From an uncultured Bacteroidales bacterium (GTDB lineage Bacteria > Bacteroidota > Bacteroidia > Bacteroidales > Bacteroidaceae): a stretch of 60,459 nt of DNA. Shown one piece after another: positions 36,892-46,360 of the stretch. Each line of letters opens with the position of its first letter. The stretch's first letter is position 1. The translations under genes were made by a program, and so were the position numbers. Location: the NCBI GenBank assembly GCA_902760315.1, contig CACWFV010000007.1:1-60459 (forward strand), read 5' to 3'. The notes beneath the pieces are model-generated. The model did no database searches. It was not told the DNA's origin and saw nothing but the letters and a program-made list of their open reading frames with translations.

Positions 36892-36918
36892 CATCATCAT
36901 TTTTACGAAGGAAAATAG

Positions 36919-37983
36919 ATGTCAACAAACATAAAACTCGATACGCACGGCCAAATGCTGTTGCAGCAGTACCGCGAACTGCTCCCCACGCTGGAGAGAA
37001 TGGCCCTTGAAGCCTACGAACTCATGCAGCAGGCACTCAAGGAGCAAGGCATCTACGTCACCGCCATTGAACAACGCGTGAAGACCGAGAAGTCGCTGGC
37101 CGGAAAACTGGAACTCAAGGGTGCCAAGTATAAAAGTATAGAAAACATCACCGACCTGGTGGGACTGCGCGTCATCACCTTCTACAGCGACGACGTCGAT
37201 AAGGTGGCCGTCATTGCTCAGCGCATCTTCGACATCGACTGGAAGGAGAGTGTCGACAAGCGCAAGCAGCACGACCTCAGCTCCTTTGGCTATAGCTCGC
37301 TACACTACATCTGCCGGTTGCCGGGTGGTGGCCAGCGCTTCGAACTGCAGATGCGCACAGCCCTGCAGCATGTGTGGTCTACCATTGAGCACGACACCGG
37401 CTACAAGGGCGACGTCAAGATTCCCCGCGAGTACATGCGCCAGTTCAACCGGTTGGCAGGCATGATGGAACTCATCGACGACGAGTTCAGCCGCCTCAGG
37501 CTGGCGCTGACCGACTACCGCCGCCAGATACTCTCGCTGGTCCACGACGGCCAGCTGGACGACGTACCCCTCTCGCGCGCCTCCTTCCGCAGTTTCCTGG
37601 AACTGCAGCCCTTTACCCGTCTCAACAAGCGCATAGCCGCCGTCAACCAGGCCGAAATCTATCCCGTCTCGCTGATGTCCTACCTCCGCGTACTCGAATT
37701 CCTTGGCATGGAGACCCTCGGCGACGTCCAGCGGCTTATCGATAACTACAGCGACGAGGCCTACCAGTTGGCCGTCTCGCAACTAGCCGTCACCGACCTC
37801 GACATCCTATCCGAGAGCACGGCCCTGCAGCATCTCTGCCAAGTCTACGTCCTCAAACACGGTGGAGGCAGAGACGGCCTCAAGGCACTCTATGACCGCA
37901 TCAACGGCGAGAGCGACACCAACCTGATGTTGGCCGACATGACGCTGGAGCAAGCGCTCACGCTACCCTTCATGCAGCAATAA
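36919..37983 (+). CDS. RelA/SpoT-domain (p)ppGpp synthetase without hydrolase domain
   Basis: A 354-residue protein with one RelA_SpoT synthetase domain at about residues 30-180: RVKTEKSLAGKL, ITDLVGLRVITF, FGYSSLHYI and ELQMRTALQHVWSTIEH are all preserved, so it should transfer pyrophosphate from ATP to GDP or GTP. It has no HD, TGS or ACT domain, so it is a small alarmone synthetase type, but with an extra helical C-terminal region of about 170 residues. First of four genes that end with an HD hydrolase. Confidence 0.88.
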   Translation: MSTNIKLDTHGQMLLQQYRELLPTLERMALEAYELMQQALKEQGIYVTAIEQRVKTEKSLAGKLELKGAKYKSIENITDLVGLRVITFYSDDVDKVAVIAQRIFDIDWKESVDKRKQHDLSSFGYSSLHYICRLPGGGQRFELQMRTALQHVWSTIEHDTGYKGDVKIPREYMRQFNRLAGMMELIDDEFSRLRLALTDYRRQILSLVHDGQLDDVPLSRASFRSFLELQPFTRLNKRIAAVNQAEIYPVSLMSYLRVLEFLGMETLGDVQRLIDNYSDEAYQLAVSQLAVTDLDILSESTALQHLCQVYVLKHGGGRDGLKALYDRINGESDTNLMLADMTLEQALTLPFMQQ

Positions 37984-38021
37984 TTCCAAACGACAATAAC
38001 AATAAATAAGTAATAACAGAC

Positions 38022-38657
38022 ATGAACAAAAACGAGAAATTTGTAATTACCATCAATCGCGAGGTGGGCTCTGGTGGACGTACCGTAGGCCGCAAACTTG
38101 CCGAGCAACTGGGCGTGAAATACTACGACAAGGCCATCGTCGAGGGACTCACTCACAAGTTTGGACTCTCCGTGGAGCGCATTGAGCAGATCAAAGCACA
38201 AAAGAAGTCTTGGTGGAACGACATCAACAACTACTATAACACCCTCGTCAACAGCGCTGAGAAACCCATGGAGGCCGAGGTGAAACTCGACAACCAGACC
38301 ATGTTCGACACCGAGAAGCGCATCCTCCAGGAACTGGCCACCCAGTCCTCCTGCGTCGTCGCCGGCAGAACGGGCTTCATGGTGTTCCGCGAGTGGCCCA
38401 ACCACCTCAACATCTTCATCCAGGCCTCCATGGAGCACCGCGTCCAGCGCGTCATGAGCCGTCAGCAGGTCAGCGAACAAGAGGCCCGCGACATCATCCA
38501 GCGCATGGACTCCAGTCGCGAGACCTACATCCAGAAGTACGAAGACACCTCGCGCTACGACACTCGCAACTACGAGCTCGTCATCTCCATGGACGACCTC
38601 AGCGAAGACGACGCCGTGGCAATCATCATGGACTACGTCGAGCGCTCCAGCAAGTAG
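38022..38657 (+). CDS. Cytidylate kinase-like protein (Cmk2 type)
   Basis: A 211-residue P-loop nucleotide kinase-like protein. The phosphate loop is REVGSGGRTVGRKLAEQLG (residues 10-28); DKAIVEGL and VVAGRTGFMV (the second strand) and DSSRETYIQKYEDTS (lid region) match the cytidylate-kinase-like family common in anaerobes. Whether CMP is the true substrate is not established. It follows the synthetase by 38 bases. Confidence 0.87.
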   Translation: MNKNEKFVITINREVGSGGRTVGRKLAEQLGVKYYDKAIVEGLTHKFGLSVERIEQIKAQKKSWWNDINNYYNTLVNSAEKPMEAEVKLDNQTMFDTEKRILQELATQSSCVVAGRTGFMVFREWPNHLNIFIQASMEHRVQRVMSRQQVSEQEARDIIQRMDSSRETYIQKYEDTSRYDTRNYELVISMDDLSEDDAVAIIMDYVERSSK

Positions 38658-38710
38658 CCCGTCCGTGTGAATATTTAGAATAAGGTGAAAAGCGTAAAAT
38701 ACATACCACA

Positions 38711-39598
38711 ATGATACACTCGAAAGCCACTCAGATGATCGTATTCTCCATGATGCTCTTTTCGGCCCAGGTAGCCCACTCGCAGCGGGCCATAGCCTTC
38801 GACGGCATTGAGAACGCCCGCGACATGGGCTCCCTCGTCATGCAGGATGGACGCACCGTCCGCAGCGGCATGTTACTGCGCAGCGGTGCCCTGAACAAGG
38901 CCACCGACGCCGACGCTGCGCTTCTGAAAGACCACTACCGACTCACCGACGTCTTCGACTTCCGCTACGGAGCCGAGGCCGACGCAGCCCCCGACCGCAC
39001 CATCGATGGCGTCAGTTACACCCATCTCTCAACCTTGCCCCAGAAGCTTATCGAGGGCTTCTCAGCCGGTCAGTCCGGTGCCACGCCTGCTGCCGGCAAG
39101 GATCTGGCAGCGCAACTGGCCAAATTCGCCCTCAGCTCCAAGGCACAGATTTTGGCTCAGCAGCTCTATCCCGCCATCGTCACCGACACCCTCGCTCAGC
39201 GCTATTACGGCCGCTTCCTGCGTGGCGTGCTCAGCGCCAAGGGCGGCGTGCTCTGGCATTGCTCCCAGGGCAAGGACCGCGCTGGCTGGGCCTCGGCCTT
39301 CGTGCTGGCCGCGCTGGGCGCCAGCCGCCAGGTCATCGTCCAGGACTTCGACCTCTCCAACCAGAGCTACGCCCGCCAGGTGGAGGCACTCACAGCCAAG
39401 GTGCGTGCTGAGGGTGGCGACGAGTCTGCCGTAGGCTTCATCCGTGCCATCATTGGCGTCAGCCGCGAGAATTTCGAGTCTACCCTTGATCTCATAGACC
39501 GTCAGTACGGTTCGCTGGCTGACTATCTGGAGCGCCAACTGGGATTCACCCGTGAAGAACAGCAACAGCTAAGAGCCAAATACTTGGAGTCAAAATGA
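38711..39598 (+). CDS. Exported tyrosine/phosphoinositide-type phosphatase
   Basis: A 295-residue protein with an N-terminal signal peptide (cut near HSQ25) and the active site HCSQGKDRAG (CX5R, Cys184, Arg190). The N-terminal NARDMGSLVMQDGRTVRSGMLLRSG matches the Y_phosphatase3 family, which acts on phosphotyrosine, lipids or other phosphates. Periplasmic location is predicted. It is in the same run as the alarmone genes, 53 bases after the kinase-like gene; the link is unexplained. Confidence 0.87.
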   Translation: MIHSKATQMIVFSMMLFSAQVAHSQRAIAFDGIENARDMGSLVMQDGRTVRSGMLLRSGALNKATDADAALLKDHYRLTDVFDFRYGAEADAAPDRTIDGVSYTHLSTLPQKLIEGFSAGQSGATPAAGKDLAAQLAKFALSSKAQILAQQLYPAIVTDTLAQRYYGRFLRGVLSAKGGVLWHCSQGKDRAGWASAFVLAALGASRQVIVQDFDLSNQSYARQVEALTAKVRAEGGDESAVGFIRAIIGVSRENFESTLDLIDRQYGSLADYLERQLGFTREEQQQLRAKYLESK

Positions 39599-39610
39599 GG
39601 TAATGATATT

Positions 39611-40195
39611 ATGGCAAACCACCCCTTAGACACCCAACTGCTGGACCGCGCCATCATCTTCGCTGTCCGCGCCCATGCCGGTACGGAGCGACGCGGCAAG
39701 GGATTCCCCTACATTGTCCACCCCCTGGAGGCTGTCGAGATTGTCGCCACCATGACTGCCGACCAGGAACTGCTGGCAGCCGCCGCCCTCCACGACACCG
39801 TCGAGGACACCAGTGTCACCGTCCAGCAGCTGCGCCAGGAGTTTGGCGACCGCATAGCCAACCTTGTAGCTGCCGAGAGCGACACACCTCAAGAGGGTGT
39901 CAGCGAAGCCGACAGCTGGCATGCCCGCAAGCAGGCCGCCATAGACCGGCTCAGTCGTGCCTCGCACGACGCCAAAATGGTGGCACTGGGCGACAAACTC
40001 TCCAACATGCGAGCCATTGCCCGCGACTATGCCCAGCAGGGTGACCGCCTCTGGGCGCTTTTCCACGCTCAGAACCCCAGCGACCACGAGTGGCACTACC
40101 GCGGACTGGCCCAGGCGCTCAGCGAACTTTCCGACACCTTTGCCTACCGCGAGTTTCAGCAGCTCATCGACCAAGTGTTTGGAGCAAAGCGTTAG
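39611..40195 (+). CDS. HD-type (p)ppGpp hydrolase-like protein (MESH1/SpoT hydrolase domain)
   Basis: A 194-residue single-domain HD protein. The order AHAGTERRGKGFPYIVHPLEAV, ALHDTVEDTSV, FGDRIANLVAAESD and GDKLSNMRAI follows the SpoT/MESH1 hydrolase domain, with metal ligands His, His-Asp and Asp kept. It should remove pyrophosphate from (p)ppGpp. It lies 12 bases after the phosphatase gene and four genes from the synthetase, so both arms of the alarmone cycle sit in one run. Confidence 0.82.
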   Translation: MANHPLDTQLLDRAIIFAVRAHAGTERRGKGFPYIVHPLEAVEIVATMTADQELLAAAALHDTVEDTSVTVQQLRQEFGDRIANLVAAESDTPQEGVSEADSWHARKQAAIDRLSRASHDAKMVALGDKLSNMRAIARDYAQQGDRLWALFHAQNPSDHEWHYRGLAQALSELSDTFAYREFQQLIDQVFGAKR

Positions 40196-40256
40196 CCCGC
40201 CCCAGTGTGGCAAGAGGCGTTTTTGAGTGCCATTGAAATTATAGTGCGTGAATGGG

Positions 40257-41066
40257 TTATGCAGACGTCCCGCCCTTTCCAGTCAGATAGCGCTTGCTGT
40301 CGCTGTTGCGCTTGATGACTTTGGCACAGTAGGTAGGCAAGAAGATGAACAAGAAATAGAGGCAGGCGCGCAGGCGCGTGTAGCCGAAGACCGTCTCGTA
40401 GACGTTGACGTTGTACTTGATGAGCGAGAACTTTTTGCTGGACACCGAGTCCTGGTGGCTGCGATAGTAGGCTAGCGGCTCGGTAATGCAATAGCAAATC
40501 TGGCAGTCCTTCAGAATGTTGAGAAACAAGGCCCAGTCCTGGCGCTTGCGGATGGCGGGCATGTAGTATTTGTGGCCCAGTCGCTTGATGTCGTAGATGG
40601 CGGTCAGACAGCCTATCTTGTTGTCGCGCTTGAGCATGCCCAGCGTGATGTAGCGTGGCGAGAGGAAGACACCCGTCAGTTGGTTGTCGGCGTCACAGAT
40701 GAAGTAAGACGAACTGCACAGCGCACAGTCGTGCTTGCGCATGTGGGCTATCTGGCGTTCCAGTTTGTCGGGCATCCAGCGGTCGTCGCAGTCGCAGAAG
40801 GCTATGTAGCGCCCCTTGGCACGCTCTATGGAGCGGTTGCGGGCAATGCCGGGTCCGTAGTTTTCGCGCAGGTATTTCACCTTGACGCGCTTGTCCTGTT
40901 GAGCAAACTGCTTCAGTATGGCGCGCGTGTCGTCGTTAGAACAGTCGTCGGTGATGAGCAGTTCCAGGTTGGTATAGGTCTGCGCAAGCACACTCTCTAT
41001 GCTGTCGACAAGATACTTGCCGGCATTGAAGGTGGGCATGATGACGGATACTAACTCTTGTTTCAT
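40257..41066 (-). CDS. Family 2 glycosyltransferase
   Basis: A 269-residue GT-A enzyme: VSVIMPTFNAGKYLVDSIES at the N-terminus, TDDCSNDDT, and the metal-binding DCDDRW. A hydrophobic segment near the C-terminus (ACLYFLFIFLPTYCAKVI) may anchor it to the membrane. Probably adds a sugar to a lipid-linked glycan. It has its own promoter at 41090-41097 and stands apart from the main polysaccharide operon. Confidence 0.88.
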   Translation of the reverse strand: MKQELVSVIMPTFNAGKYLVDSIESVLAQTYTNLELLITDDCSNDDTRAILKQFAQQDKRVKVKYLRENYGPGIARNRSIERAKGRYIAFCDCDDRWMPDKLERQIAHMRKHDCALCSSSYFICDADNQLTGVFLSPRYITLGMLKRDNKIGCLTAIYDIKRLGHKYYMPAIRKRQDWALFLNILKDCQICYCITEPLAYYRSHQDSVSSKKFSLIKYNVNVYETVFGYTRLRACLYFLFIFLPTYCAKVIKRNSDSKRYLTGKGGTSA

Positions 41067-41089
41067 GGCGACTAAAAAGAAATCGGCTG

Positions 41090-41097
41090 CAAAGGTA
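41090..41097 (-). promoter_or_regulatory. -7 box TACCTTTG of the glycosyltransferase gene
   Basis: Minus-strand TACCTTTG, 23 bases upstream of ATG 41066. Confidence 0.6.
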
Positions 41098-41133
41098 ATA
41101 CATTAATTTCAAATAACCGCCATCAGTACCCGA

Positions 41134-43053
41134 TTATTTGATGCTATAGCTGATTTTCCCTGTCAGTGCTCGGCTGCGCACCGTGAGAATGATGCGGTAG
41201 AGGGGGCGCTGCTGCCACGAGTTGAGGATGAGGGCATCCTGATGGTCTATCTGCTCGATGCGGGCATTTAGCTGGCGCGCGTCAAAGCGCAGACTGCCTT
41301 GGTTGCGGCCATTATCGATGACGATTTGTCCAGCGCCCTTCAGAGAGGCCTTGCCACAGCAGACGAAGACCAACTCGGTGGGCTGCAGAAACTCTTTCAG
41401 CTCGAATTGCTCGGTAATGGTAATCTCCCTGTCGCGGTGCAGGCTGATGGTGCGCTGCCAGCGGCTGACGCCAGCCTCCTGGGGATAGGCTTGCGCCATG
41501 TCGAGCGAGAAACTGGTCTGGCGTCCTGTCTGGCTGAACATGACATCGGTGGCGTGATAGTCGCGGCCGTCGTGCTGCTCAAAGCCGTTGATGAGCGGCA
41601 CGTTGTGGTAGGCCGAGCGACAGTTGAAGAGCTCGTAGCGCTGCTTGCTGAACGTCTTGGCGGTATAGGTGCCCACACCAATGTCGATGATGAGTGGCTG
41701 GGCATCCTTGTAGACGATGAAGTTGCCCACGTCGTTATGGTTGTGGGACTCCCCGTTGTGGCCACCCTTGGCAGCCACGAACAACGGCTGCCGGCGGGCG
41801 TCGGCATGCACGCTGCACACCTGCAGGTCGGGCAGCCAGGCCGTGAGTCCCTGGGGCTCGGCAGGCTGCCAGGCGCCGAAGTCGCGGTAGTGGGCAAGGC
41901 AGAGCAGTTCACGCCCCAGGGTGGGGTAGTTGCCAGAGGCCAGAAAGCATGTGGAAGGATGGCGGAACATGTCGTAGCGTTGGGCGCAGTCCATGGCATA
42001 GCCTGTCAGCGTGCTGTCCCGGAGATAGTGGCCCAGCAGCAGCGCAATGTTGGGGTGCAGCTCGGTCTGCGGGCGGGCATCGGCAAAGTTGACAGACTGC
42101 CCCTGACCGATATACATCTTATAGACGAAGGCACCCATGCGCCGCAGTTTGGCATCGTCGCGCAGCGTGACTTTTTCGTTGCAGGCCGCTTCCAGCAGCA
42201 CGAGGCTCTCGATGAGGGATGCTGCGGCACGGTCCCAGTACATGACGCCCTCGTCGCAACCGCCGTCATTGGGCGCATGGTTGTAGAACAGGTCCAGACT
42301 CCTTACCACCTGCTGCACGGCCTCCTGCTGCTTGTCGCTGTCAGTCTCGCACAGCAGTATGCACGCCAGCCAGTTGGAACAAATCCAGGGATTCCAGTTG
42401 CTGGTGTTACGTTTCCAGCCAAACGACTTCGTGCGACAGGGCGTCAGCATGCGGCGATCCAGTTCCTGGCGCATCAGGTCGCAGATGCCTGGGCGCAGCG
42501 TCTCCAGTTCGCCATGCAGCATGTAGATGGTCCAGGCCAGCATGCCGGCAGTCTCGGCCTGGAAGAGGTCCACCTCCTGATAGTCCCGGCGTGGCTCGGC
42601 ATAGCGGTAGTGGGCAGGCAGTCCCCACCACACCTCCTGACAGAAATAGTCCAGCCCCTTTAGGATGTCGGCGAGGAATCGCCCTCGGTGCTCCATGATT
42701 TCTGCCATGACGAGACAGACCATCTGGCGCCTCAAGGCAAAGCTCAGCTGCTCGTAGTGGGTGCGGTTGCCAGTGGTCTTGTATTCGGCGAAGACCTGCT
42801 GGGGTATGTCCGTCCAGTCTTTACCAGCGTAGCGCTCGCCCAGTCGGATGTAGTCCGTGCGCATGGCCTCAGGCAGCGTGCGCCAGTAGTCGTCGGCAGC
42901 CGTCGGTACGGGGTGGAACTCAAGCGGAGCCGCCAGCAGTCCGCTGGCAATGGCCTGCCGGAAGCGCGTGGCCAGCGTGTCGGCAGCGCTCATGGTCAGC
43001 GCAGGCAAGAGCAGCGTAGCCAGTAGCAGTAGTAGGTGCAGATGTCGTTTCAT
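41134..43053 (-). CDS. Secreted heparinase II/III-like polysaccharide lyase
   Basis: A 639-residue exported protein (signal peptide 1-23). An N-terminal (alpha/alpha) toroid of about 330 residues holds NWNPWICSNW, and the beta-sandwich begins with the catalytic/metal segment GGHNGESHNHNDVGNF, the heparinase II/III hallmark. It should cleave uronic-acid polysaccharides; the target cannot be read. It lies between glycosyltransferase genes in the exopolysaccharide region, so the self-made polymer is a possible substrate. Divergent from the broken beta-helix gene. Confidence 0.85.
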   Translation of the reverse strand: MKRHLHLLLLLATLLLPALTMSAADTLATRFRQAIASGLLAAPLEFHPVPTAADDYWRTLPEAMRTDYIRLGERYAGKDWTDIPQQVFAEYKTTGNRTHYEQLSFALRRQMVCLVMAEIMEHRGRFLADILKGLDYFCQEVWWGLPAHYRYAEPRRDYQEVDLFQAETAGMLAWTIYMLHGELETLRPGICDLMRQELDRRMLTPCRTKSFGWKRNTSNWNPWICSNWLACILLCETDSDKQQEAVQQVVRSLDLFYNHAPNDGGCDEGVMYWDRAAASLIESLVLLEAACNEKVTLRDDAKLRRMGAFVYKMYIGQGQSVNFADARPQTELHPNIALLLGHYLRDSTLTGYAMDCAQRYDMFRHPSTCFLASGNYPTLGRELLCLAHYRDFGAWQPAEPQGLTAWLPDLQVCSVHADARRQPLFVAAKGGHNGESHNHNDVGNFIVYKDAQPLIIDIGVGTYTAKTFSKQRYELFNCRSAYHNVPLINGFEQHDGRDYHATDVMFSQTGRQTSFSLDMAQAYPQEAGVSRWQRTISLHRDREITITEQFELKEFLQPTELVFVCCGKASLKGAGQIVIDNGRNQGSLRFDARQLNARIEQIDHQDALILNSWQQRPLYRIILTVRSRALTGKISYSIK

Positions 43054-43079
43054 TGTACGTTTTTTACGTAAATAGGCGT

Positions 43080-43087
43080 CAAAGGTA
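43080..43087 (-). promoter_or_regulatory. -7 box TACCTTTG of the heparinase-like gene
   Basis: Minus-strand TACCTTTG, 26 bases upstream of ATG 43053. Confidence 0.6.
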
Positions 43088-43159
43088 CGAATTTTTTTTC
43101 TGAATATTGCTCAGAATGGTAAAAAAACAAGAAAAAGATATGAATAAAGAAAAAAATGC

Positions 43160-43167
43160 TACCTTTG
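43160..43167 (+). promoter_or_regulatory. -7 box TACCTTTG of the beta-helix gene
   Basis: TACCTTTG, 8 bases before ATG 43176. This excludes the further upstream in-frame starts at 43116 and 43140. Confidence 0.55.
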
Positions 43168-43175
43168 TAAATCGT

Positions 43176-45185
43176 ATGGTAATATATGTTCTTTTATCAT
43201 TAGTGGCATGGCTGACAGGTACCCTAATTCGCTACGCTGATTTACGTCTGTTGACGGGTAACTATCATTTTCACTTGGGGAAATGGCAGTGGGTCACCTA
43301 TTGCCTGTGCATTCTGGCGGTGGGACTGACGTTGTGGGAATTGGTGCGTGCTGATTGCTGCCTGCGGCTGATGTGTTGTGTGGTTTTCGGGTGTTGCTAT
43401 GCCTTGTCAGAGTGGGGATTGGCAAAATGGTCTCCACATCGCATCGCGTTCAGCGTCGGATATCGCCTGACGATATTAATAGGTGGAACACTGATTTTTG
43501 CCGCAGTTGGTGTGCAACTGCTAACACCTTTTTTGTTGGCAGGTTTTTGGTTCCGTAATTCGCCTTTCGGTACGGTTCATGGCTTTAAGCTGCCTAGTCA
43601 GCCATTTGCGTGTGCCGCTTTGTCTCAGCATTCCCAGCCCAATGTTGTCAACGTAGTGGAAAGAGGCATCTTGCCAAACACCGGGAAGGATGTGTTGGAA
43701 CAGGTACAGGCACTTATTAATGAGGTGGGAAAGGCCGGTGGCGGCACCATTCTGTTTCCGTGTGGACGATATCATTTCAATATGTCAGGGTAGAAACAGT
43801 TTCTGCAGATTAACTATTCCCACATCACCCTTGAAGGCGAATGTGACTCAGAGGGGCTTCTGCTGACCGAATTTGTGAATGGCGGACCGACGACTCGTGG
43901 TGAGTGTAACCCGTGGCTATCGCCATTTTTTATCACGACGGGCGAGTCGCTTCAACCGAGTAATAATTTTTGGGGACTTCAGTTTCGCAACCCCTGTGGC
44001 CTACGTACGGAGAGCAGTTCGCTGTCAGACCCCGGCAGCGATGGCACCATACTGTCGCCCGCTTATGCCACTGCGGTAATAAGCGATGCTCCGGCTGGCA
44101 CAACGTTGCTTAAGGTGGAAGACAGCAGTGTAGTGGGCAAATATATCCTGTTGGGTATGTATAATACTACTGCTGACGGTAATCTGATTAAGGAACTTTT
44201 AGGCACTGACCAATTGCGCCCTGAATGGACTACTGCCTTACGTGCAGGGAAAGAGCAGGCGTCGTCGTTCCAATGGCTAGTAGAAGTCAAGCAAGTAGTT
44301 GACAAACATACCATCGAACTGTGCCGTCCCCTGCTGCGTGATTGTCTGTTGAAATATGAGCCAGCCATTTATAATGCAGAGATGTTGGAGGATGTTCATA
44401 TACGGCAGTTGTGCATCAACAGTCGGTGGAACGGACTGTTCCGCCATCATGGTTTCCCGCTGTACTATAGCGTAGCCCAGGCACAGGAGATGGACTACGG
44501 ATGGAACGCTATCAACATGAAACGAGTGGCACACTCAACGATAGAACATGTAGAAATCAAAAACTTTACCAACCCACTCTATGTACAGGACAGCCGTGAG
44601 GTCAGCGTCACACATGTCGATGTCAGCGGTTATGATGGACATCAGGGTATTAAGGTCTATTGCCATGCCTCGGACTGTTTGTTCCAGCATATTCATTTCC
44701 ATTGTCACTTCGCAGACATGATGGGAGGTGAGGGAAATGCCTATGGCAACACGTTTAGGGATATCAGCTATAGCACACCACTGTTCAAACCCGCAGACTT
44801 TGACTTCCATGGTTTCTCCGAGGGGCCAATGAGTCCTCCTGCTTACAATACCTTTGAGCACATTACAGGCTTTCGCTACATCAAAGGCGCTGGAGCCGTG
44901 TTCATGCAACCCGCTTGTGGTATAGGCAATGTCTGGCGAGACATTGCGTTTTATGGAGGCCGTAAAGGAGCGTCTCCCTACTATGCGATGTCATACAGGG
45001 TTAAGTCGGGTATAGAGAAATACGTGACGGCTATAGGCTATACGCTGATAATGCTGATGAAACGAAAGGCACGTTCCGTAGTACAGGCTAAGACTATATT
45101 CATAGAAAAACTGGCAGATATTGACCGCATGGGCATTCCACAGGAACATCACCAGAAGTTTTTTCCAGGCTGTCGGGTGGAGTAA
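43176..45185 (+). pseudogene. Membrane-anchored beta-helix (lyase/epimerase-like) gene broken by an in-frame TAG
   Basis: One frame of 670 codons interrupted by TAG at 43791-43793; reading through gives a continuous protein without frameshift. The N-terminal 130 residues hold four membrane helices (VIYVLLSLVAWLTGTLI, WVTYCLCILAVGLTL, LRLMCCVVFGCCYAL, LTILIGGTLIFAAVGV). A pectate-lyase-like beta-helix follows, starting DVLEQVQALINEVGKAGGGTILFPCGRY, with the rest after the stop (NNFWGLQFRN to GCRVE). TAG differs from the Gln codon CAG by one base. Probably a recent null mutation; suppression or a sequencing error cannot be excluded. GC-poor like the neighbouring polysaccharide genes. Confidence 0.75.
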
Positions 45186-45202
45186 ATCAGAAATGGTGAG
45201 AC

Positions 45203-46348
45203 TTATTCCATGAGTAGCTCGTAGAGTCGTCGGGTTTGACAGCTGATGTCCCTCCAATTGTAGAAGTGGCATGCTTTCTCCCATGATTGCCGGTCATTAC
45301 GGATAGCCTCTATTTCCTCCTTATGGTGCAAAAGATAGGTTAAGGCGTCTTGGAGCTCATGCGCTTCGGCATGCTGTATTTTCCAGCCAATGCGAGCAAT
45401 GCCTAAAGGCTCAGCTAGTGAACCGACATCAGTAACTAGTACAGGAATGTGTTCTGGCAGCACCGTTAATAAGGCACCACTTTGGGATATCTCTCTGTAA
45501 GGCAAAAGATATACGCAGGTGTGGCGTAACAAGTAGATGTATTCTTCGTCTGAAAGGCGGCGACACTCAACAATGGCATTGTCAACCCCTTGCAGTACGG
45601 ATAAATCCAGGCGGGGGTCATTAACCTTGCCTGCAATGAGTAGTGCGGCGTCTTTAGCGTGGCGGAGTTCGGGGGTCTCGGCCCACACGTGAGCCAGCAA
45701 GTCAGTGCCTTTGTAATGGTTCTGGAAACCAAGAGCGGCAAACACCGTTTTGCCATGCAAGGCTGCATATTTCTGATCGAGGGCAGACTTTGCCGCTTCA
45801 TATTGGGCGTCGCTGATCTCGAAGGGAAGAATGCCGTGGCGTATTACCTCTATCTTGTCGCCATTCACGCGAAATGTATTGATTATTTCTGATTTGGTAA
45901 CTTGGGAGTGTACAATAATCCTGTCGAAAGCATGGTAGGCCTTACGGAAAACTGCCGTGCTTTTGTTTTCGTTGCCCTGGTGTGGCAACAGGTTATGAGC
46001 GGTAAAGACAACTCTAATATGGAATAGGGTCTGCAACAGGCGTACCATGAAGTAGTCAAACCGTGGAATGCGGAACCACTGTATATGTACTACACGTGGA
46101 CGCTCGATGACAACATGCAGGAGGATGCGAAACCAGGAACTAACATAACTGATGGCTTTTTGCCAGTTTCTGGACATCTTATTATATGAAAATAACTTCT
46201 TGTAGATAATATTGGGATGGTAAGCGGCATCATAGTACTTGCTGCAGAAATAATATACGGGCATGCCCATGCCACTCAGCAGTTGGTAATCATACTTTGC
46301 CAAGTTGATCATGGACTGGGGGTCAATATAGAAAACTTTTCCCTTCAT
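45203..46348 (-). CDS. Family 4-type glycosyltransferase
   Basis: A 381-residue GT-B enzyme. HIQWFRIPRF and FTAHNLLPHQ mark the N-terminal domain, with VIRHGI, FAALGFQNHYKGTDLL and the donor-site region PYREISQSGALLTVLPEHIPVLVTDVGSLAE in the C-terminal domain. It follows another glycosyltransferase gene with 12 bases between, so the two are probably co-transcribed. Sugar specificity unknown. Converges on the broken beta-helix gene. Confidence 0.88.
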   Translation of the reverse strand: MKGKVFYIDPQSMINLAKYDYQLLSGMGMPVYYFCSKYYDAAYHPNIIYKKLFSYNKMSRNWQKAISYVSSWFRILLHVVIERPRVVHIQWFRIPRFDYFMVRLLQTLFHIRVVFTAHNLLPHQGNENKSTAVFRKAYHAFDRIIVHSQVTKSEIINTFRVNGDKIEVIRHGILPFEISDAQYEAAKSALDQKYAALHGKTVFAALGFQNHYKGTDLLAHVWAETPELRHAKDAALLIAGKVNDPRLDLSVLQGVDNAIVECRRLSDEEYIYLLRHTCVYLLPYREISQSGALLTVLPEHIPVLVTDVGSLAEPLGIARIGWKIQHAEAHELQDALTYLLHHKEEIEAIRNDRQSWEKACHFYNWRDISCQTRRLYELLME

Positions 46349-46360
46349 ATTCGTGTTCTG

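Noticed and set aside
41299-42663. 454-codon plus-strand open frame
   Set aside because: It lies wholly antisense to the heparinase-like gene, has no family features and is typical of a shadow frame.
43791-43793. TAG reassigned to an amino acid (alternative genetic code)
   Set aside because: Several intact genes in the window end with TAG, and this is the only internal TAG seen.
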